The translations under genes and the position numbers were made by a program. The notes below the pieces were generated by a model, which was not told where the DNA came from, did not search any database, and was given only the letters and a program-made list of their open reading frames with translations. From positions 1 through 64,000 of the forward strand of contig NZ_QKTU01000008.1 in NCBI RefSeq assembly GCF_003234565.1: a stretch of 64,000 nucleotides of DNA, given 5' to 3'. This document shows positions 25,511 to 35,209 of this stretch, piece by piece (position 1 is the stretch's first letter; each line of letters begins with the position of its first letter). The stretch is from Curtobacterium sp. MCBD17_013. Its GTDB lineage: Bacteria > Actinomycetota > Actinomycetes > Actinomycetales > Microbacteriaceae.

Positions 25511-28033
25511 TCACGTGCTCGTCGCCGTGCCGTGCGTGTGCGTGGTGACGGTTCCGACGCCGAGGTGTCCCGCGATGGGGAGCCGCACGACGACGGTCAG
25601 GCCGCCGCCCGGGGTGTCGTCCACCTCGACCGACCCGTCCATCGCCTCGATGAACCCGCGGGCGAGCGCCAGTCCGAGGCCGAGCCCCGTGTCGTTGTCC
25701 GTGTCCCCGAGTCGCTGGAACGGCATGAACACGTCGTCCCGACGCTCCGGTGGGATGCCCGGGCCCTGGTCCGCGATGCGCAGCTCGACCATGCCGGCGA
25801 AGGCGCTCGCCGCCACGCGGACGCGGGTCCCCGCGGGGGCGTAGCGCTCGGCGTTCGCGAGCAGGTTCACGACGACCCGCTGCAGCAGCACCGCGTCGGC
25901 ACGGACCGGCGGGAGCTCGGCGGGCAGGTCGAGGTCGACGGCGCCCGGGCCGAGCTCGAGCTCGTCGAGCGCCGGAGCGACGACGGTGTCGACGCCGATC
26001 GGTGCGGTCGCCACGGCGAGCGCGCCCGCCTGGACCCGCGAGACGTCGAGCAGGTCCGCGAGCAGTGACCCGAGGGTCCGCAGGCTCTCGTCGGCGGTGG
26101 TGAGGAGGACCTCCCGGTCGTGGTCGGACAGGGTGACGTCCTGCGCGCGGAGACCTTGGATCGCGGCCGACGCGGCGGCCAGCGGCCGACGCACGTCGTG
26201 CCCGACGGCGGCGAGGATGGCGCTGCGCACCCGGTCCGCCGCCGCGATCCGCTCCGCCTCGCCCGCCGTCCGCGCCAGGGTGCGGTGGTCGAGCGCCACG
26301 TCGATCTGCCGCTCGACGACGCGGAGCAACCGCTGTCCGCCCGGGTCGGCGGAACCGTGGAACTCGACCGTGCCGCCGGACTGGAGGCGCGTGGTCGCGC
26401 TCGGCGCACCACGCACGGCGCCGGCCTCGGCGACGACGTCCTCACCCTGCCGGACGAGCACACCGTCGAACCCGAACGCCTCACGCGCTCGGTCGACGAG
26501 TGCCTGCAGGGCGTCGTCCCCGCGCAGGACGCTGCCGGCGATCCCGACCAGGAGCGCGGACTCGGCGGCGGCACGGCGGGCGGCGCGCGATCGTCGCGCG
26601 GACCGGTCCACGACCCAGCTCACCGCGACGGCGCTCGCCACGTAGAGGATGAGGGCCGCGAGGTGCCAGGGCCGCTGCACGGTCACCGTGTACAGGGGTT
26701 GCACGAAGAAGAAGTCGAGGGACAGCCCCGACAGCACCGCGGCGAACACGGCCGGCCACATCCCGCCGACGAGCGCGACGACGAGCACGAGCATCTGGTA
26801 GGCGAGCACCTCGACCGTGATCGCGTCGCGGTCGCCCACGGAGGACAGCACGAACGTCAGGAGCGGCCCGATCGCGAGGGCCAGGAGGAACGCGGCCACG
26901 ACCCGGGAGCGCGACAGACTGCCGCCCAGTCGGGGGAGTGCGAGGCGGCCCCCGGCGGCGCTGTGCGTCACGATGTGGACGTCGATGTCACCGGACTCGC
27001 GCACGATGGTCGTGCCGATGCCCGGACCGGTCAGCGCGGCGAGCACCCGCGACCGACGGCTCACCCCGATCACGATCTGGGTCGCGTCGACGGATCGGGC
27101 GAACCGCACGAGCGTGGTCGGGACGTCGTCCCCGACGACCTGGTGGTAGGTGCCGCCGAGCTGCTCGACGAGTGCCCGCTGGCGACCGAGCGCACCCGGA
27201 TGGCGCTCGCGGAGGCCGTCGCTCGTGGTGACGTGCACGGCGGCGAGCTCGCCGCCGGCGGACCGGGCGGCGATCCGTGCCCCGCGGCGGAGCAGGGTCT
27301 CGCCCTCGGGACCGCCGGTGAGTGCGACCAGGACGCGATCCCGGGCCTCCCACTTGTGCTGGATGCCGTGCTCGGCGCGGTACTTCTTCAGGGCGTCGTC
27401 GACCTCGTCGGCGAGCCAGAGGAGCGCGAGCTCGCGGAGCGCCGTCAGGTTCCCGAGCCGGAAGTAGTTGGACAGCGCGGCGTCGATCCGAGCCGCGGGG
27501 TAGACCAGCCCGTCGGAGAGCCGGTCTCGCAGGGCCTGGGGCGAGAGGTCGACGACCTCGATCTGGTCGGCGGCCCGGACGACCGCGTCGGGGACGGTCT
27601 CGCGCTGCACCGTGCCCGTGATCTCCTGCACGACGGTCGACAGCGACTGCATGTGCTGCACGTTCACCGTCGAGATCACGTCGATCCCGGCGGCGAGGAT
27701 CGCCTCGACGTCCTGCCAGCGCTTGTCGTGCGGGCTGCCGGGGGCGTTGGTGTGGGCGAGTTCGTCGACGAGCGCGACGTCCGGGCGGCGGGCGAGCACG
27801 GCCTCCAGGTCCATGTCGTCGAGCCGGACGCCGCGGTGCAGGACGGTGCGCCGCGGGACCAGCTCGAGCCCCGCGACGAGGGCCGCGGTCGCCGCGCGGC
27901 CGTGGGTCTCCACCACGGCCACGACGACGTCACGGCCCTCGTCGCGGAGGCGGCGGCCCTCCTCGAGCATGGTGTAGGTCTTGCCGACGCCCGGGGCGGC
28001 GCCGAGCAGGACCCGGAGGCGTCCCCGCTGCAT
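25511..28033 (-). CDS. kdpD: Osmosensitive K+ channel histidine kinase KdpD
   Basis: 840-aa full-length sensor kinase. The N-terminal KdpD domain has Walker A GAAPGVGKT (about 11-19) and the VDELAHTNAPGS block. A Usp-like domain follows (about 235-355), then four membrane helices (DUF4118, about 385-480), a GAF-like region, HisKA with His612 (VGHDVRRPLA) and an HATPase domain (DQGPGIPPE, GLGLGLALARGF). It senses K+/ionic state and should phosphorylate KdpE. It is the last gene of the kdp operon, 11 bp after kdpC, but no kdpE follows; kdpE lies 7 kb away beside a second, shorter kinase. Confidence 0.96.
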   Translation of the reverse strand: MQRGRLRVLLGAAPGVGKTYTMLEEGRRLRDEGRDVVVAVVETHGRAATAALVAGLELVPRRTVLHRGVRLDDMDLEAVLARRPDVALVDELAHTNAPGSPHDKRWQDVEAILAAGIDVISTVNVQHMQSLSTVVQEITGTVQRETVPDAVVRAADQIEVVDLSPQALRDRLSDGLVYPAARIDAALSNYFRLGNLTALRELALLWLADEVDDALKKYRAEHGIQHKWEARDRVLVALTGGPEGETLLRRGARIAARSAGGELAAVHVTTSDGLRERHPGALGRQRALVEQLGGTYHQVVGDDVPTTLVRFARSVDATQIVIGVSRRSRVLAALTGPGIGTTIVRESGDIDVHIVTHSAAGGRLALPRLGGSLSRSRVVAAFLLALAIGPLLTFVLSSVGDRDAITVEVLAYQMLVLVVALVGGMWPAVFAAVLSGLSLDFFFVQPLYTVTVQRPWHLAALILYVASAVAVSWVVDRSARRSRAARRAAAESALLVGIAGSVLRGDDALQALVDRAREAFGFDGVLVRQGEDVVAEAGAVRGAPSATTRLQSGGTVEFHGSADPGGQRLLRVVERQIDVALDHRTLARTAGEAERIAAADRVRSAILAAVGHDVRRPLAAASAAIQGLRAQDVTLSDHDREVLLTTADESLRTLGSLLADLLDVSRVQAGALAVATAPIGVDTVVAPALDELELGPGAVDLDLPAELPPVRADAVLLQRVVVNLLANAERYAPAGTRVRVAASAFAGMVELRIADQGPGIPPERRDDVFMPFQRLGDTDNDTGLGLGLALARGFIEAMDGSVEVDDTPGGGLTVVVRLPIAGHLGVGTVTTHTHGTATST

Positions 28034-28044
28034 GCTCGTCGTCC

Positions 28045-28653
28045 TCAGCGCAGGTCGGCGAGCGCGAGGTTGAGCTCGAGCACGTCCACCGTCGGGTCAC
28101 CGAGGAACCCGAGCTGGCGTCCGGCGGTGTGGTCCTCGACGAGCTGCCGGACCCGCGTCGTGGACAGGCCGCGGGCGTGGGCGACGCGGTCGACCTGCTC
28201 GAGCGCGGACGCCGGGCTGATGTCGGGGTCGAGGCCCGAGCCGGACGCGGTGACGGCGTCGGCCGGCACGGCGGAGACGGGCACGCCGTCGGCCTTCGCG
28301 ATGGCGGCGCGGCGCTCCCGGACGGCCGTGACGAGGTCGGGGTTGTCCGGGCCGAGGTTCGAGCCGGAGGACGCGTTGGCGTCGTACCCGTTGCCGGCCG
28401 CCGAGGGGCGCGACCGGAACCAACGGTCGATCGTGGCGCCCTTCCGCGTCGTGAACGACTGGCCGATGCGCGACGAGCCGACGACGTGGCCGGACGAGTC
28501 CCGGACCATCGAGCCGTTCGCCTGGTGCGGGAACGCGACCTGCCCGACGCCCCAGACGGCGAGCGGGTACCCGACGCCGAGGACGATCGTGCTGAGGACG
28601 GTGAGACGGAGGGCGACGCCCGCCGTGCGGAGTGTGGTGCGTGTCGATGCCAT
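28045..28653 (-). CDS. kdpC: K+-transporting ATPase subunit KdpC
   Basis: 202 aa. One N-terminal membrane helix (about 13-35), then the conserved external domain with GSSRIGQSF, RPSAAG.GYDANASSGSNLGP and GLDPDISP. It stabilises the KdpFABC complex and assists K+ delivery. Start at the ATG 25 bp after kdpB; normal length. Confidence 0.96.
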   Translation of the reverse strand: MASTRTTLRTAGVALRLTVLSTIVLGVGYPLAVWGVGQVAFPHQANGSMVRDSSGHVVGSSRIGQSFTTRKGATIDRWFRSRPSAAGNGYDANASSGSNLGPDNPDLVTAVRERRAAIAKADGVPVSAVPADAVTASGSGLDPDISPASALEQVDRVAHARGLSTTRVRQLVEDHTAGRQLGFLGDPTVDVLELNLALADLR

Positions 28654-28678
28654 GGTGTGGAACTCCTCGTTGCCGGGC

Positions 28679-30820
28679 TCAGAAGCCCGGGATGAGACCG
28701 ACGATGAGGTCGATGATCTTGATGCCGATGAACGGCACGATGACGCCCCCGAGGCCGTAGACGAGCAGGTTCCGGCCGAGGATGCTCGACGCGGACGCCG
28801 CCCGGTACGTGACGCCGCGGAGCGACAGAGGGATGAGCGCGACGATGACGAGCGCGTTGAACACGACCGCGCTGAGGATCGCCGACGCCGGGCTGTGCAG
28901 GTGCATGACGTTGAGCACCGCCAGGCCGGGGAACGCCACCTGGAACATCGCGGGGATGATCGCGAAGTACTTCGCCACGTCGTTCGCGATCGAGAACGTG
29001 GTGAGCGCCCCGCGGGTGATGAGCAACTGCTTGCCGATCCGCACGACGTCGATGAGCTTGGTCGGGTCCGAGTCGAGGTCGACCATGTTGCCGGCCTCCT
29101 TGGCCGCGGTCGTGCCCGTGTTCATCGCGACGCCGACGTCGGCCTGGGCGAGCGCCGGGGCGTCGTTCGTGCCGTCACCGGTCATCGCGACGAGGTTGCC
29201 GCCCTCCTGCTCCTGCTTGATGAGCCGCAGCTTGTCCTCGGGCGTCGCCTCGGCGAGGAAGTCGTCGACGCCCGCCTCGGCCGCGATCGCGGCCGCCGTG
29301 CGCGGGTTGTCACCCGTGATCATGACGGTGCGGATGCCCATGGCGCGCATGTCCGCGAAGCGCTCGGCGATGCCGTCCTTGACGACGTCCTTGAGGTGGA
29401 CGACGCCGAGGAGGGCCGTGGTGCCGTCGGCGCCCCGGCGCGCGACGACGAGCGGGGTCCCGCCCTGGTCCGAGATCTCCGCCACGGTGGCGTCGACCTG
29501 GGCGACGACGGCGCTGTCCGCCGTCCCGGCCCAGTCGAGCACCGCGGCGGCGGCACCCTTCCGGACCTGCGTGCCGTCGCGGAGGTCGACCCCGGACATG
29601 CGGGTCTGTGCAGTGAACGGGACCTCGACCGCGCCCGCGGGAGCGCCGGTCGGGGCGCCGGCCTGGGCGGCGAGCTCGACGATCGACCGGCCCTCCGGTG
29701 TCCCGTCGGCGGCCGACGAGAGCGCGGCGGCGGCCATGAGTTCGGCCTCCGTCACCGCGCCGACCGGGACGAACCGGGAGGCCCGGCGGTTGCCGTACGT
29801 GATCGTGCCGGTCTTGTCGAGGAGCAGTGTGGTGATGTCGCCGGCGGCCTCGACCGCGCGGCCCGACATCGCGAGCACGTTGTGCTGGACCAGCCGGTCC
29901 ATGCCGGCGATGCCGATCGCGGAGAGCAGCGCACCGATCGTCGTCGGGATGAGGCAGACGAGCAGGGCGATGAGCACCGTGACGCTGACGGTCGACCCGA
30001 CGAGGCCGGCGAGTGGCTGGAGCGTGAGGCAGACGATGACGAAGATGATCGACAGCGACGCGAGCAGGATGTTGAGCGCGATCTCGTTCGGGGTCTTCTG
30101 CCGTGCCGCGCCCTCGACGAGCCGGATCATCCGGTCGATGAACGTCTCGCCCGGCGTCGACGTGATCCGCACGACGATCCGGTCGGACAGCACGCGCGTG
30201 CCGCCCGTGACGGCCGATCGGTCGCCGCCGGACTCGCGGATGACGGGGGCGGACTCGCCCGTGACGGCCGATTCGTCGACCGAGGCGATGCCGTCGATGA
30301 CGTCGCCGTCGCCCGGGATCACGTCGTTCGCCTCGACGAGCACGACGTCGCCCTTGGCCAGGTCGACGCTGGCGACCTCCTCGGTCTGTGCCCGGTGGGC
30401 AGCGGGGTCCCCGGCTCGGTCGTACGCGACGACACGGCGGGCCGTCGTCGTGCTGCGGGTCTTCCGGAGCGCGTCGGCCTGCGCCTTGCCGCGCCCCTCG
30501 GCCACGGACTCGGCGAGGTTCGCGAACACGACCGTGAGCCAGAGCCAGATCGCGATCGCCCAGGTGAAGGACGCGGGGACGGCCGCGGCGCCCGTTGCCG
30601 ACTCGTGCGAGAGGGGGTCGACGATCGCGGTGACCGTCGTCAGTGCGGCGCCGACCTCGACGATGAACATGACGGGGTTCCCCCACATCATGCGGGGGTC
30701 GAGCTTGCGGACGGCGCCCGGGAGGCCGGCGGCGAGCTGCCGGGGGCCGAACGCGGCGTTCCGCCGGGTGGGGTGGTCGGACACGGTCGTGTCCTCGGTG
30801 TCGGGAGCGATGGTGCTCAT
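28679..30820 (-). CDS. kdpB: K+-transporting P-type ATPase subunit KdpB
   Basis: 713 aa. P-type ATPase with phosphorylation site DKTGTIT (Asp335), actuator TGES motif (VTGESAPV) and hinge [17 protein letters not shown]. Seven membrane helices are expected. It is about 30 residues longer than E. coli KdpB at the N-terminus (hydrophilic, acidic then Arg-rich). The start was set at the ATG that overlaps the kdpA stop by 4 bp (ATGA); a longer frame upstream is out-of-frame kdpA sequence, not a fusion. Confidence 0.97.
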   Translation of the reverse strand: MSTIAPDTEDTTVSDHPTRRNAAFGPRQLAAGLPGAVRKLDPRMMWGNPVMFIVEVGAALTTVTAIVDPLSHESATGAAAVPASFTWAIAIWLWLTVVFANLAESVAEGRGKAQADALRKTRSTTTARRVVAYDRAGDPAAHRAQTEEVASVDLAKGDVVLVEANDVIPGDGDVIDGIASVDESAVTGESAPVIRESGGDRSAVTGGTRVLSDRIVVRITSTPGETFIDRMIRLVEGAARQKTPNEIALNILLASLSIIFVIVCLTLQPLAGLVGSTVSVTVLIALLVCLIPTTIGALLSAIGIAGMDRLVQHNVLAMSGRAVEAAGDITTLLLDKTGTITYGNRRASRFVPVGAVTEAELMAAAALSSAADGTPEGRSIVELAAQAGAPTGAPAGAVEVPFTAQTRMSGVDLRDGTQVRKGAAAAVLDWAGTADSAVVAQVDATVAEISDQGGTPLVVARRGADGTTALLGVVHLKDVVKDGIAERFADMRAMGIRTVMITGDNPRTAAAIAAEAGVDDFLAEATPEDKLRLIKQEQEGGNLVAMTGDGTNDAPALAQADVGVAMNTGTTAAKEAGNMVDLDSDPTKLIDVVRIGKQLLITRGALTTFSIANDVAKYFAIIPAMFQVAFPGLAVLNVMHLHSPASAILSAVVFNALVIVALIPLSLRGVTYRAASASSILGRNLLVYGLGGVIVPFIGIKIIDLIVGLIPGF

Positions 30821-32502
30821 CGGACGAGTCCTTCTGCGAGGGGGCCCAGTGCGAGGACCGGGAAGTAGGTCAGGGCGGTGACGATCACGGCGACACCGGC
30901 GAGCAGGACGATGAACAGCGGGCGGTGCGTCGGCAGCGTCCCGGAGGTGGCGGGCACGTGGTCCTGCTGGGCGAGGGACCCGGCGAGCGCGAGCACGAGC
31001 ACGATCGGGACGAACCGGCCCAGGGCCATCGCGACCGCGAGGGCCGAGTTCATCCACGTCGTGTTCGCGGTGATGCCGCCGAACGCGGACCCGTTGTTGT
31101 TCGCGGCGCTCGTGAACGCGTAGAGCAGCTCGGAGAACCCGTGGTTGCCCGGGTTGGAGATCGAGGTGTGCTCGACCTGCTGGGCGACGCCGGGGATCAC
31201 GAGGGAGAGTCCCGCACCGAGCAGGACGATCGCCGGTGTGACGAGCACGTACAGGGACGCGAACGTCATCTCGCGGGCACGGATCTTCTTGCCGAGGTAC
31301 TCGGGCGTGCGGCCGACGAGCAGGCCGGCGATGAACACCGTGATGACGGCGAGGACGAGCATGCCGTACAGGCCGGACCCGGTCCCACCCGGCGCGATCT
31401 CGCCGAGCATCATGTTGATCATCGCCATCATGCCGCCGAGCGGGGTCTGGCTGTCGATCATGCCGTCCACGGCGCCGGTGGACGTGATGGTCGAGGAGGT
31501 GTTGAAGATCGTCGTCCCGATGACGCCGAACCGGACCTCCTTGCCCTCCATCGCGGCACCCGCGAGGTGGGCCGCGGTGCCGCCGCCGGCGAGCTCGAGT
31601 GACGACATCGCCGAGAGCGAGACGAGGAAGATGACGCTCATCGTGGCGAGGATGGCGTACCCCTGGCGGCGGTCGCCGACCATCGTGCCGAACGTGCGCG
31701 GCAGGCTGAACGGGATCGCCAGCAGCAGGAACACCTCGAGGAGGTTCGTCCACGGCTGCGGGTTCTCGAACGGGTGGGCGGAGTTCGCGTTGAAGAACCC
31801 GCCGCCGTTCGTGCCGAACTCCTTGATGGCCTCCTGCGACGCCGCGGGGCCACCCGCGATCGTCTGCGTGCCGCCCGCGAGCGTGTGGACGGTGGTCGGG
31901 TCGAGGAAGTTCTGCACCGCACCGCCCGCGATGAGGACGATCGCGAACACGAAGGACACCGGCAGCAGCAGACGCCACACCGTGCGGACCGTGTCCACCC
32001 AGAAGTTGCCGAGGGTCCCGGTACGTCGCCGGGCGAACCCGCGGACGAGCGCCGCGGCGACCGCCATGCCGACCGCGGCCGACAGGAAGTTCTGCACGGC
32101 CAGGCCGGCCATCTGAACCGTGTAGCCCATCGTGAGCTCGGGGGAGTACGACTGCCAGTTCGTGTTCGTCACGAACGAGACCGCCGTGTCGAACGCCAGG
32201 CTCGGCGTGACCGCGGGGAGTCCGAGGCTCGCGGGGAGCACGGCCTGCAGACGCTCGAGCGTGTAGATGGCGAACACGCCGACCACGCTGAACAGCAGGA
32301 CGCTCCGCAGGTACGCGGGCCACGACTGCTCCGCGTCGGGGTCGACCCCGATGAGCCGGTAGACGCCGCGCTCGACCCGCATGTGCTTCGTGGGGGTGTA
32401 GATGCGGGCCATGTGGTCGCCGAGCGGGCGGTGGACGACGACGAGGAGCAGCACGAGTGCCGCGACGGACGCGATGCCCGCCCAGGTCTCCGCGGCGCTC
32501 AT
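30817..32502 (-). CDS. kdpA: K+-transporting ATPase subunit KdpA
   Basis: 561-aa channel-like subunit with about ten membrane helices and the four selectivity-filter loops of the SKT superfamily ([54 protein letters not shown]). It binds and conducts K+ into the complex. The ATG overlaps the kdpF stop by one base (TGATG), so translation is coupled. Confidence 0.97.
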   Translation of the reverse strand: MSAAETWAGIASVAALVLLLVVVHRPLGDHMARIYTPTKHMRVERGVYRLIGVDPDAEQSWPAYLRSVLLFSVVGVFAIYTLERLQAVLPASLGLPAVTPSLAFDTAVSFVTNTNWQSYSPELTMGYTVQMAGLAVQNFLSAAVGMAVAAALVRGFARRRTGTLGNFWVDTVRTVWRLLLPVSFVFAIVLIAGGAVQNFLDPTTVHTLAGGTQTIAGGPAASQEAIKEFGTNGGGFFNANSAHPFENPQPWTNLLEVFLLLAIPFSLPRTFGTMVGDRRQGYAILATMSVIFLVSLSAMSSLELAGGGTAAHLAGAAMEGKEVRFGVIGTTIFNTSSTITSTGAVDGMIDSQTPLGGMMAMINMMLGEIAPGGTGSGLYGMLVLAVITVFIAGLLVGRTPEYLGKKIRAREMTFASLYVLVTPAIVLLGAGLSLVIPGVAQQVEHTSISNPGNHGFSELLYAFTSAANNNGSAFGGITANTTWMNSALAVAMALGRFVPIVLVLALAGSLAQQDHVPATSGTLPTHRPLFIVLLAGVAVIVTALTYFPVLALGPLAEGLVR

Positions 32503-32591
32503 CAGAACTGCTCCGGGCGGACGAGCGCCCACACGAGGTAGCCGATGGCGGCGATGCCGAGCACGGCCGCGGCGATGGTGATGACGATCAC
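32502..32591 (-). CDS. kdpF: K+-transporting ATPase small subunit KdpF
   Basis: 29-aa single-helix peptide: [16 protein letters not shown], then [13 protein letters not shown]. The terminal YLxxALxRPExF signature is diagnostic of KdpF, which stabilises the complex in the membrane. Its GTG overlaps the stop of the preceding 27-aa peptide (GTGA), and its TGA overlaps the kdpA ATG. Confidence 0.88.
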   Translation of the reverse strand: MIVITIAAAVLGIAAIGYLVWALVRPEQF

Positions 32592-32671
32592 AGGCGCTCC
32601 ACCCCCTTGCCGATGAGCGCGATCACGCCGAACAGCGCGACCGTGCCGAGGACGACGAACACGTCGAACAC
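32588..32671 (-). CDS. 27-aa single-helix membrane peptide at head of kdp operon
   Basis: GTG frame [20 protein letters not shown] ending GKGVERL. It has an ideal ribosome site (AGGAG, 8 nt upstream) and a 4-bp GTGA overlap with kdpF. One hydrophobic helix (about 4-22) and a basic end make it KdpF-like in size and topology, but it lacks the RPExF signature. It could be an extra Kdp subunit or a leader peptide coupling kdpF translation. Confidence 0.65.
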   Translation of the reverse strand: MFDVFVVLGTVALFGVIALIGKGVERL

Positions 32672-32780
32672 GAGGACCAACTCCTGGTTGTCAGCTGGCC
32701 GAGGCCGGAGCCGGGGCCGCACCCGATCCGGATGCCGGAAGCGATCGTGCGCCCGGCGCGGAGTCCGGCCGGGCGTCCTC

Positions 32781-32825
32781 ACGGATCCCTAACGCCCCCG
32801 GAGCGAAGCCGTACGGACCACTAAC
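32781..32825. promoter_or_regulatory. Direct repeats ACGGAyCmCTAAC upstream of kdp (candidate KdpE sites)
   Basis: ACGGATCCCTAAC (32781-32793) and ACGGACCACTAAC (32813-32825) match at 11 of 13 positions and are 32 bp apart, three helical turns. They lie between the abi stop and the first kdp-operon gene, 110-155 bp upstream of its GTG. The repeat is seen; KdpE binding is inferred. Confidence 0.45.
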
Positions 32826-32843
32826 ACCTGCCCCCGGCGCGCG

Positions 32844-33533
32844 TCACGGGCGCTCGCGCAGGAGGCGCGCGACCTCACTGCGCGCGGCAAGGTCGCGCGC
32901 GGCCTCCTCGGACAGCCGGCGCACCTGCCCGACGAGCCGACGGCGTTGGGTCTCCGCGCCCTGCATGATGCACTCGTGATGGGCGACCCGGTTCCGGAAC
33001 CGCCGGAGGGCGTCGAGCGCGTCGCGCACGTCATCGCGGTGGGTTCCCGGTCCGTACACACGGTGCAGGTACGGTCGCCAGACTCCCCGTTCCAGACGGT
33101 CCGTGGGCATCAGTGCCCAGAATCCGAACGGCAGCTCGGCGATGATCTTGCCGGGGAGCACGGTGCTTCCGTCTGCTGGTCGCGCCCGTGCGGTCGCCTC
33201 GGCCACCCTTCGGCGCGCGATGGCGTTGGCGTCTCGGATCCCACCGGTGTGTCGATCTGGACGCGCCTGGACCGGGAACAGCTGACGGAGCGTCCGGCGG
33301 TCCGTCCAGTAGTCGTCGCCATCGAGGACCGCGTCGCAGAGCGCGCGGTCGAAGGCGTTCCGCAGACCGACCTCGAGATGCGCGAGGTCGTGGAGGAAAG
33401 CAGACGCCAACCGTGCGTTCCATCCGTACAGCGCACGAGCGCGTCGGGCATCGTGGCCCGCGGCTCGGAGGTACGGTTCGAGCCTCGGTTCACTCACCCA
33501 GCCTCGGAACCAGGCATCGTCCGGATCAGGCAT
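32844..33533 (-). CDS. Abi-family (Abi_2/AbiD-AbiF-like) HEPN ribonuclease
   Basis: 229 aa, mostly helical. Family marks: LAHLEVGLRNAFDRAL (about 50-65), LPFGFWALM (about 134-142) and the HEPN active-site block FRNRVAHHE (Arg180, Asn181, His185, His186), which fits the R-x4-H RNase motif. Abi_2 proteins abort phage infection, and some (AbiF) act as RNase toxins held by a structured RNA. The ATG at 33533 was preferred; a frame extending to 33581 would swallow the leader. A -10-like TATACT about 150 bp upstream would place a hairpin-rich leader in front of it. It sits between the kdp operon and the kdpE locus, suggesting insertion of a defence module. Confidence 0.82.
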   Translation of the reverse strand: MPDPDDAWFRGWVSEPRLEPYLRAAGHDARRARALYGWNARLASAFLHDLAHLEVGLRNAFDRALCDAVLDGDDYWTDRRTLRQLFPVQARPDRHTGGIRDANAIARRRVAEATARARPADGSTVLPGKIIAELPFGFWALMPTDRLERGVWRPYLHRVYGPGTHRDDVRDALDALRRFRNRVAHHECIMQGAETQRRRLVGQVRRLSEEAARDLAARSEVARLLRERP

Positions 33534-33677
33534 GGAATGTGGTATGTTCCTCTCGAAAGCCCTCGATGACCTCTGCTGCATGTCGCCTGGGCCACGGAAG
33601 GAAGCTCCGGTATTCCGCCTCGGCGGACCCGGAGCTTCTGCCGTCTCTGGGTCGTCGTCGCCCGTGTCCCCTTTCTG
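33534..33677 (-). ncRNA. Candidate structured leader/ncRNA upstream of abi gene
   Basis: About 145 nt of non-coding sequence on the abi strand, downstream of a TATACT -10. It contains a compound hairpin: outer arms GAAGCTCCGG (33601-33610) and CCGGAGCTTC (33629-33638), inner arms CCGCC (33615-33619) and GGCGG (33622-33626). The stretch between hairpin and ATG holds a smaller TCGA-based stem and an AGAGGAA ribosome site. AbiF-type loci are known to encode an RNA just upstream of the toxin, which motivates this call. It could instead be an ordinary 5' UTR or attenuator. Confidence 0.35.
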
Positions 33678-33683
33678 ATACGT

Positions 33684-33689
33684 AGTATA
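33684..33689 (-). promoter_or_regulatory. -10 element TATACT driving abi leader
   Basis: On the minus strand TATACT matches the TATAAT consensus at 5 of 6 positions, inside an AT-rich patch (33677-33691) that is unusual for this DNA. The same patch contains TAGTAT on the plus strand, so it may serve both the abi gene and the divergent kinase. No strong -35 is apparent. Confidence 0.45.
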
Positions 33690-33736
33690 TCGTGCGGTGA
33701 CAGGCGGTGCACGCAGCCAGACGGCAGGATGAGTGC

Positions 33737-35209
33737 ATGGAGCGTCGACGACCCGAGGCCGATCGCGCGGTCCACCCCGACTCCTCGGTGCTCCGCCGCA
33801 CCGTGCGGTTCGCGACCGGGCGGACCGGCAGCCTCAGCCGGTCCCGCGTGCTCGGTGCCGTCGCGTTGGTGGTCGTCGTCGGACCGTCGCTCACCGGGCT
33901 GCTCGTCGCGATCGGGGCCCGCGGGGACATCACGGTCGAGGCGTTGGCGTACCAGCTCCTCGTGCTCGTCGCCGCGCTCATCGGCGGCGCATGGCCGGCG
34001 GTGCTCGCCGCGGTGCTGTCGGGACTGTCGCTCGACTACTTCTTCGTCGCTCCCGTCCACCGCATCACGGTCCAGCCGCCGTCGCACCTCGCGGGCCTCG
34101 TCCTGTACGTGGTGAGCGCCGTGCTCGTCAGCGTGGTCGTGGACCGCTCGGCGCGGCACTCCCGCACCGCCCGCCGTGCCGCTGGGGAGTCCGCCCTCCT
34201 CACGGGCATCGCGGGGAGCGTGCTCCGCGGCGACGACGCCCTCGCGGCGCTCGTGGACCGCACCCGCGAGGCGTTCGGGTTCGACAGCGTGCTCGTCCGG
34301 CAGGACGACGACGTGGCGGGGTCGTCCGGGACGGTCCGCGGCACGCCGGACGCGACCCGGAGCCTCCCGGGCGGCGGCGTGGTGGAGTTCCGGGGTGGCG
34401 CGGTCGGACCGGGCGAGCGCCGCCTCCTGACCGTCGTCGAGCAGCAGATCGACGCCGCGCTCGAGCACCGCGTGCTCGCCCGTGCCGCGGTCGACGCGGA
34501 GCGGATCGCGGCGGCCGACCGGGTCCGGAGCGCCCTGCTCGCCGCGGTCGGGCACGACGTGCGCCGCCCGATGGCCGCGGCCACGGCCGCGATCGGCGGG
34601 CTCCGCGCGGCCGACGTCGCGCTGACGGCCACCGACCGGGAGGAACTGCTCGCCACCGCCGACGAGAGCCTGCGGTCCCTCGCGGCGCTGCTGGCCGACC
34701 TGCTCGACGTGAGCCGCGTGCAGGCCGGCGTGCTCGCGGTCACGCCGCAGACGGTCGCGCTCGAGGACGTCGTCGCCCCCGCGCTCGACGAGCTCGAACT
34801 CGGCCCGACGGACGTCGACCTCGACCTGCCCGTCGACCTCCCGCCCGTCCGTGCCGACCCGGTCCTGCTGCAACGGGTCGTCGTCAACCTGCTCGCGAAC
34901 GCGCAGCGCTTCTCGCCGGACGGCGTGCGGGTCCGCGTGGCCGCGACCGCCTCCGGCACGGTCGTCGAGCTGCGCGTCGCGGACTCGGGTCCGGGCATCC
35001 CGGCGTCGCGCCGTGAGGACGTGTTCCTGCCGTTCCAGCGGCTCGGGGACACGGACAACACGACCGGGCTGGGCCTCGGCCTCGCGCTCGCCCGCGGGTT
35101 CACCGAGGGCATGGGCGGCACCATCCGCGTCGACGACACTCCGGGTGGCGGGCTCACGGTCGTCGTTCGCCTGCCGATCGCCGGCACGGGGCAGGATGGA
35201 CCGCAGTGA
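33737..35209 (+). CDS. KdpD-like sensor histidine kinase lacking the KdpD/Usp input module
   Basis: 490-aa paralogue of the C-terminal 60% of KdpD: four membrane helices (DUF4118, about 44-135), a GAF-like region, HisKA with His273 (VGHDVRRPMA) and HATPase (DSGPGIPASRRED, GLGLGLALARGF). The ATP-binding KdpD domain and Usp domain of canonical KdpD are absent, and the frame begins cleanly, so this is a domain loss, not a broken gene. The ATG follows CAGGAT by 6 nt. Its stop overlaps kdpE by 4 bp, so this kinase is the operonic partner of KdpE. Confidence 0.9.
   Translation: MERRRPEADRAVHPDSSVLRRTVRFATGRTGSLSRSRVLGAVALVVVVGPSLTGLLVAIGARGDITVEALAYQLLVLVAALIGGAWPAVLAAVLSGLSLDYFFVAPVHRITVQPPSHLAGLVLYVVSAVLVSVVVDRSARHSRTARRAAGESALLTGIAGSVLRGDDALAALVDRTREAFGFDSVLVRQDDDVAGSSGTVRGTPDATRSLPGGGVVEFRGGAVGPGERRLLTVVEQQIDAALEHRVLARAAVDAERIAAADRVRSALLAAVGHDVRRPMAAATAAIGGLRAADVALTATDREELLATADESLRSLAALLADLLDVSRVQAGVLAVTPQTVALEDVVAPALDELELGPTDVDLDLPVDLPPVRADPVLLQRVVVNLLANAQRFSPDGVRVRVAATASGTVVELRVADSGPGIPASRREDVFLPFQRLGDTDNTTGLGLGLALARGFTEGMGGTIRVDDTPGGGLTVVVRLPIAGTGQDGPQ

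Noticed and set aside
27120..27132. GGGACGTCGTCCC resembling a DosR box inside kdpD
   Set aside because: Half-site spacing is one base short of the box and it lies mid-gene; probably codon-driven.
26120..30868. 1,582-codon plus-strand open frame opposite kdpD, kdpC and kdpB
   Set aside because: Antisense shadow of genuine kdp genes caused by very high GC; composition is Arg/Asp/His/Gln-rich and has no domain.
28679..32323. Apparent single 1,214-aa kdpA-kdpB reading
   Set aside because: The N-terminal part is kdpA sequence read in the wrong frame; the kdpB ATG overlaps the kdpA stop, so there is no fusion.
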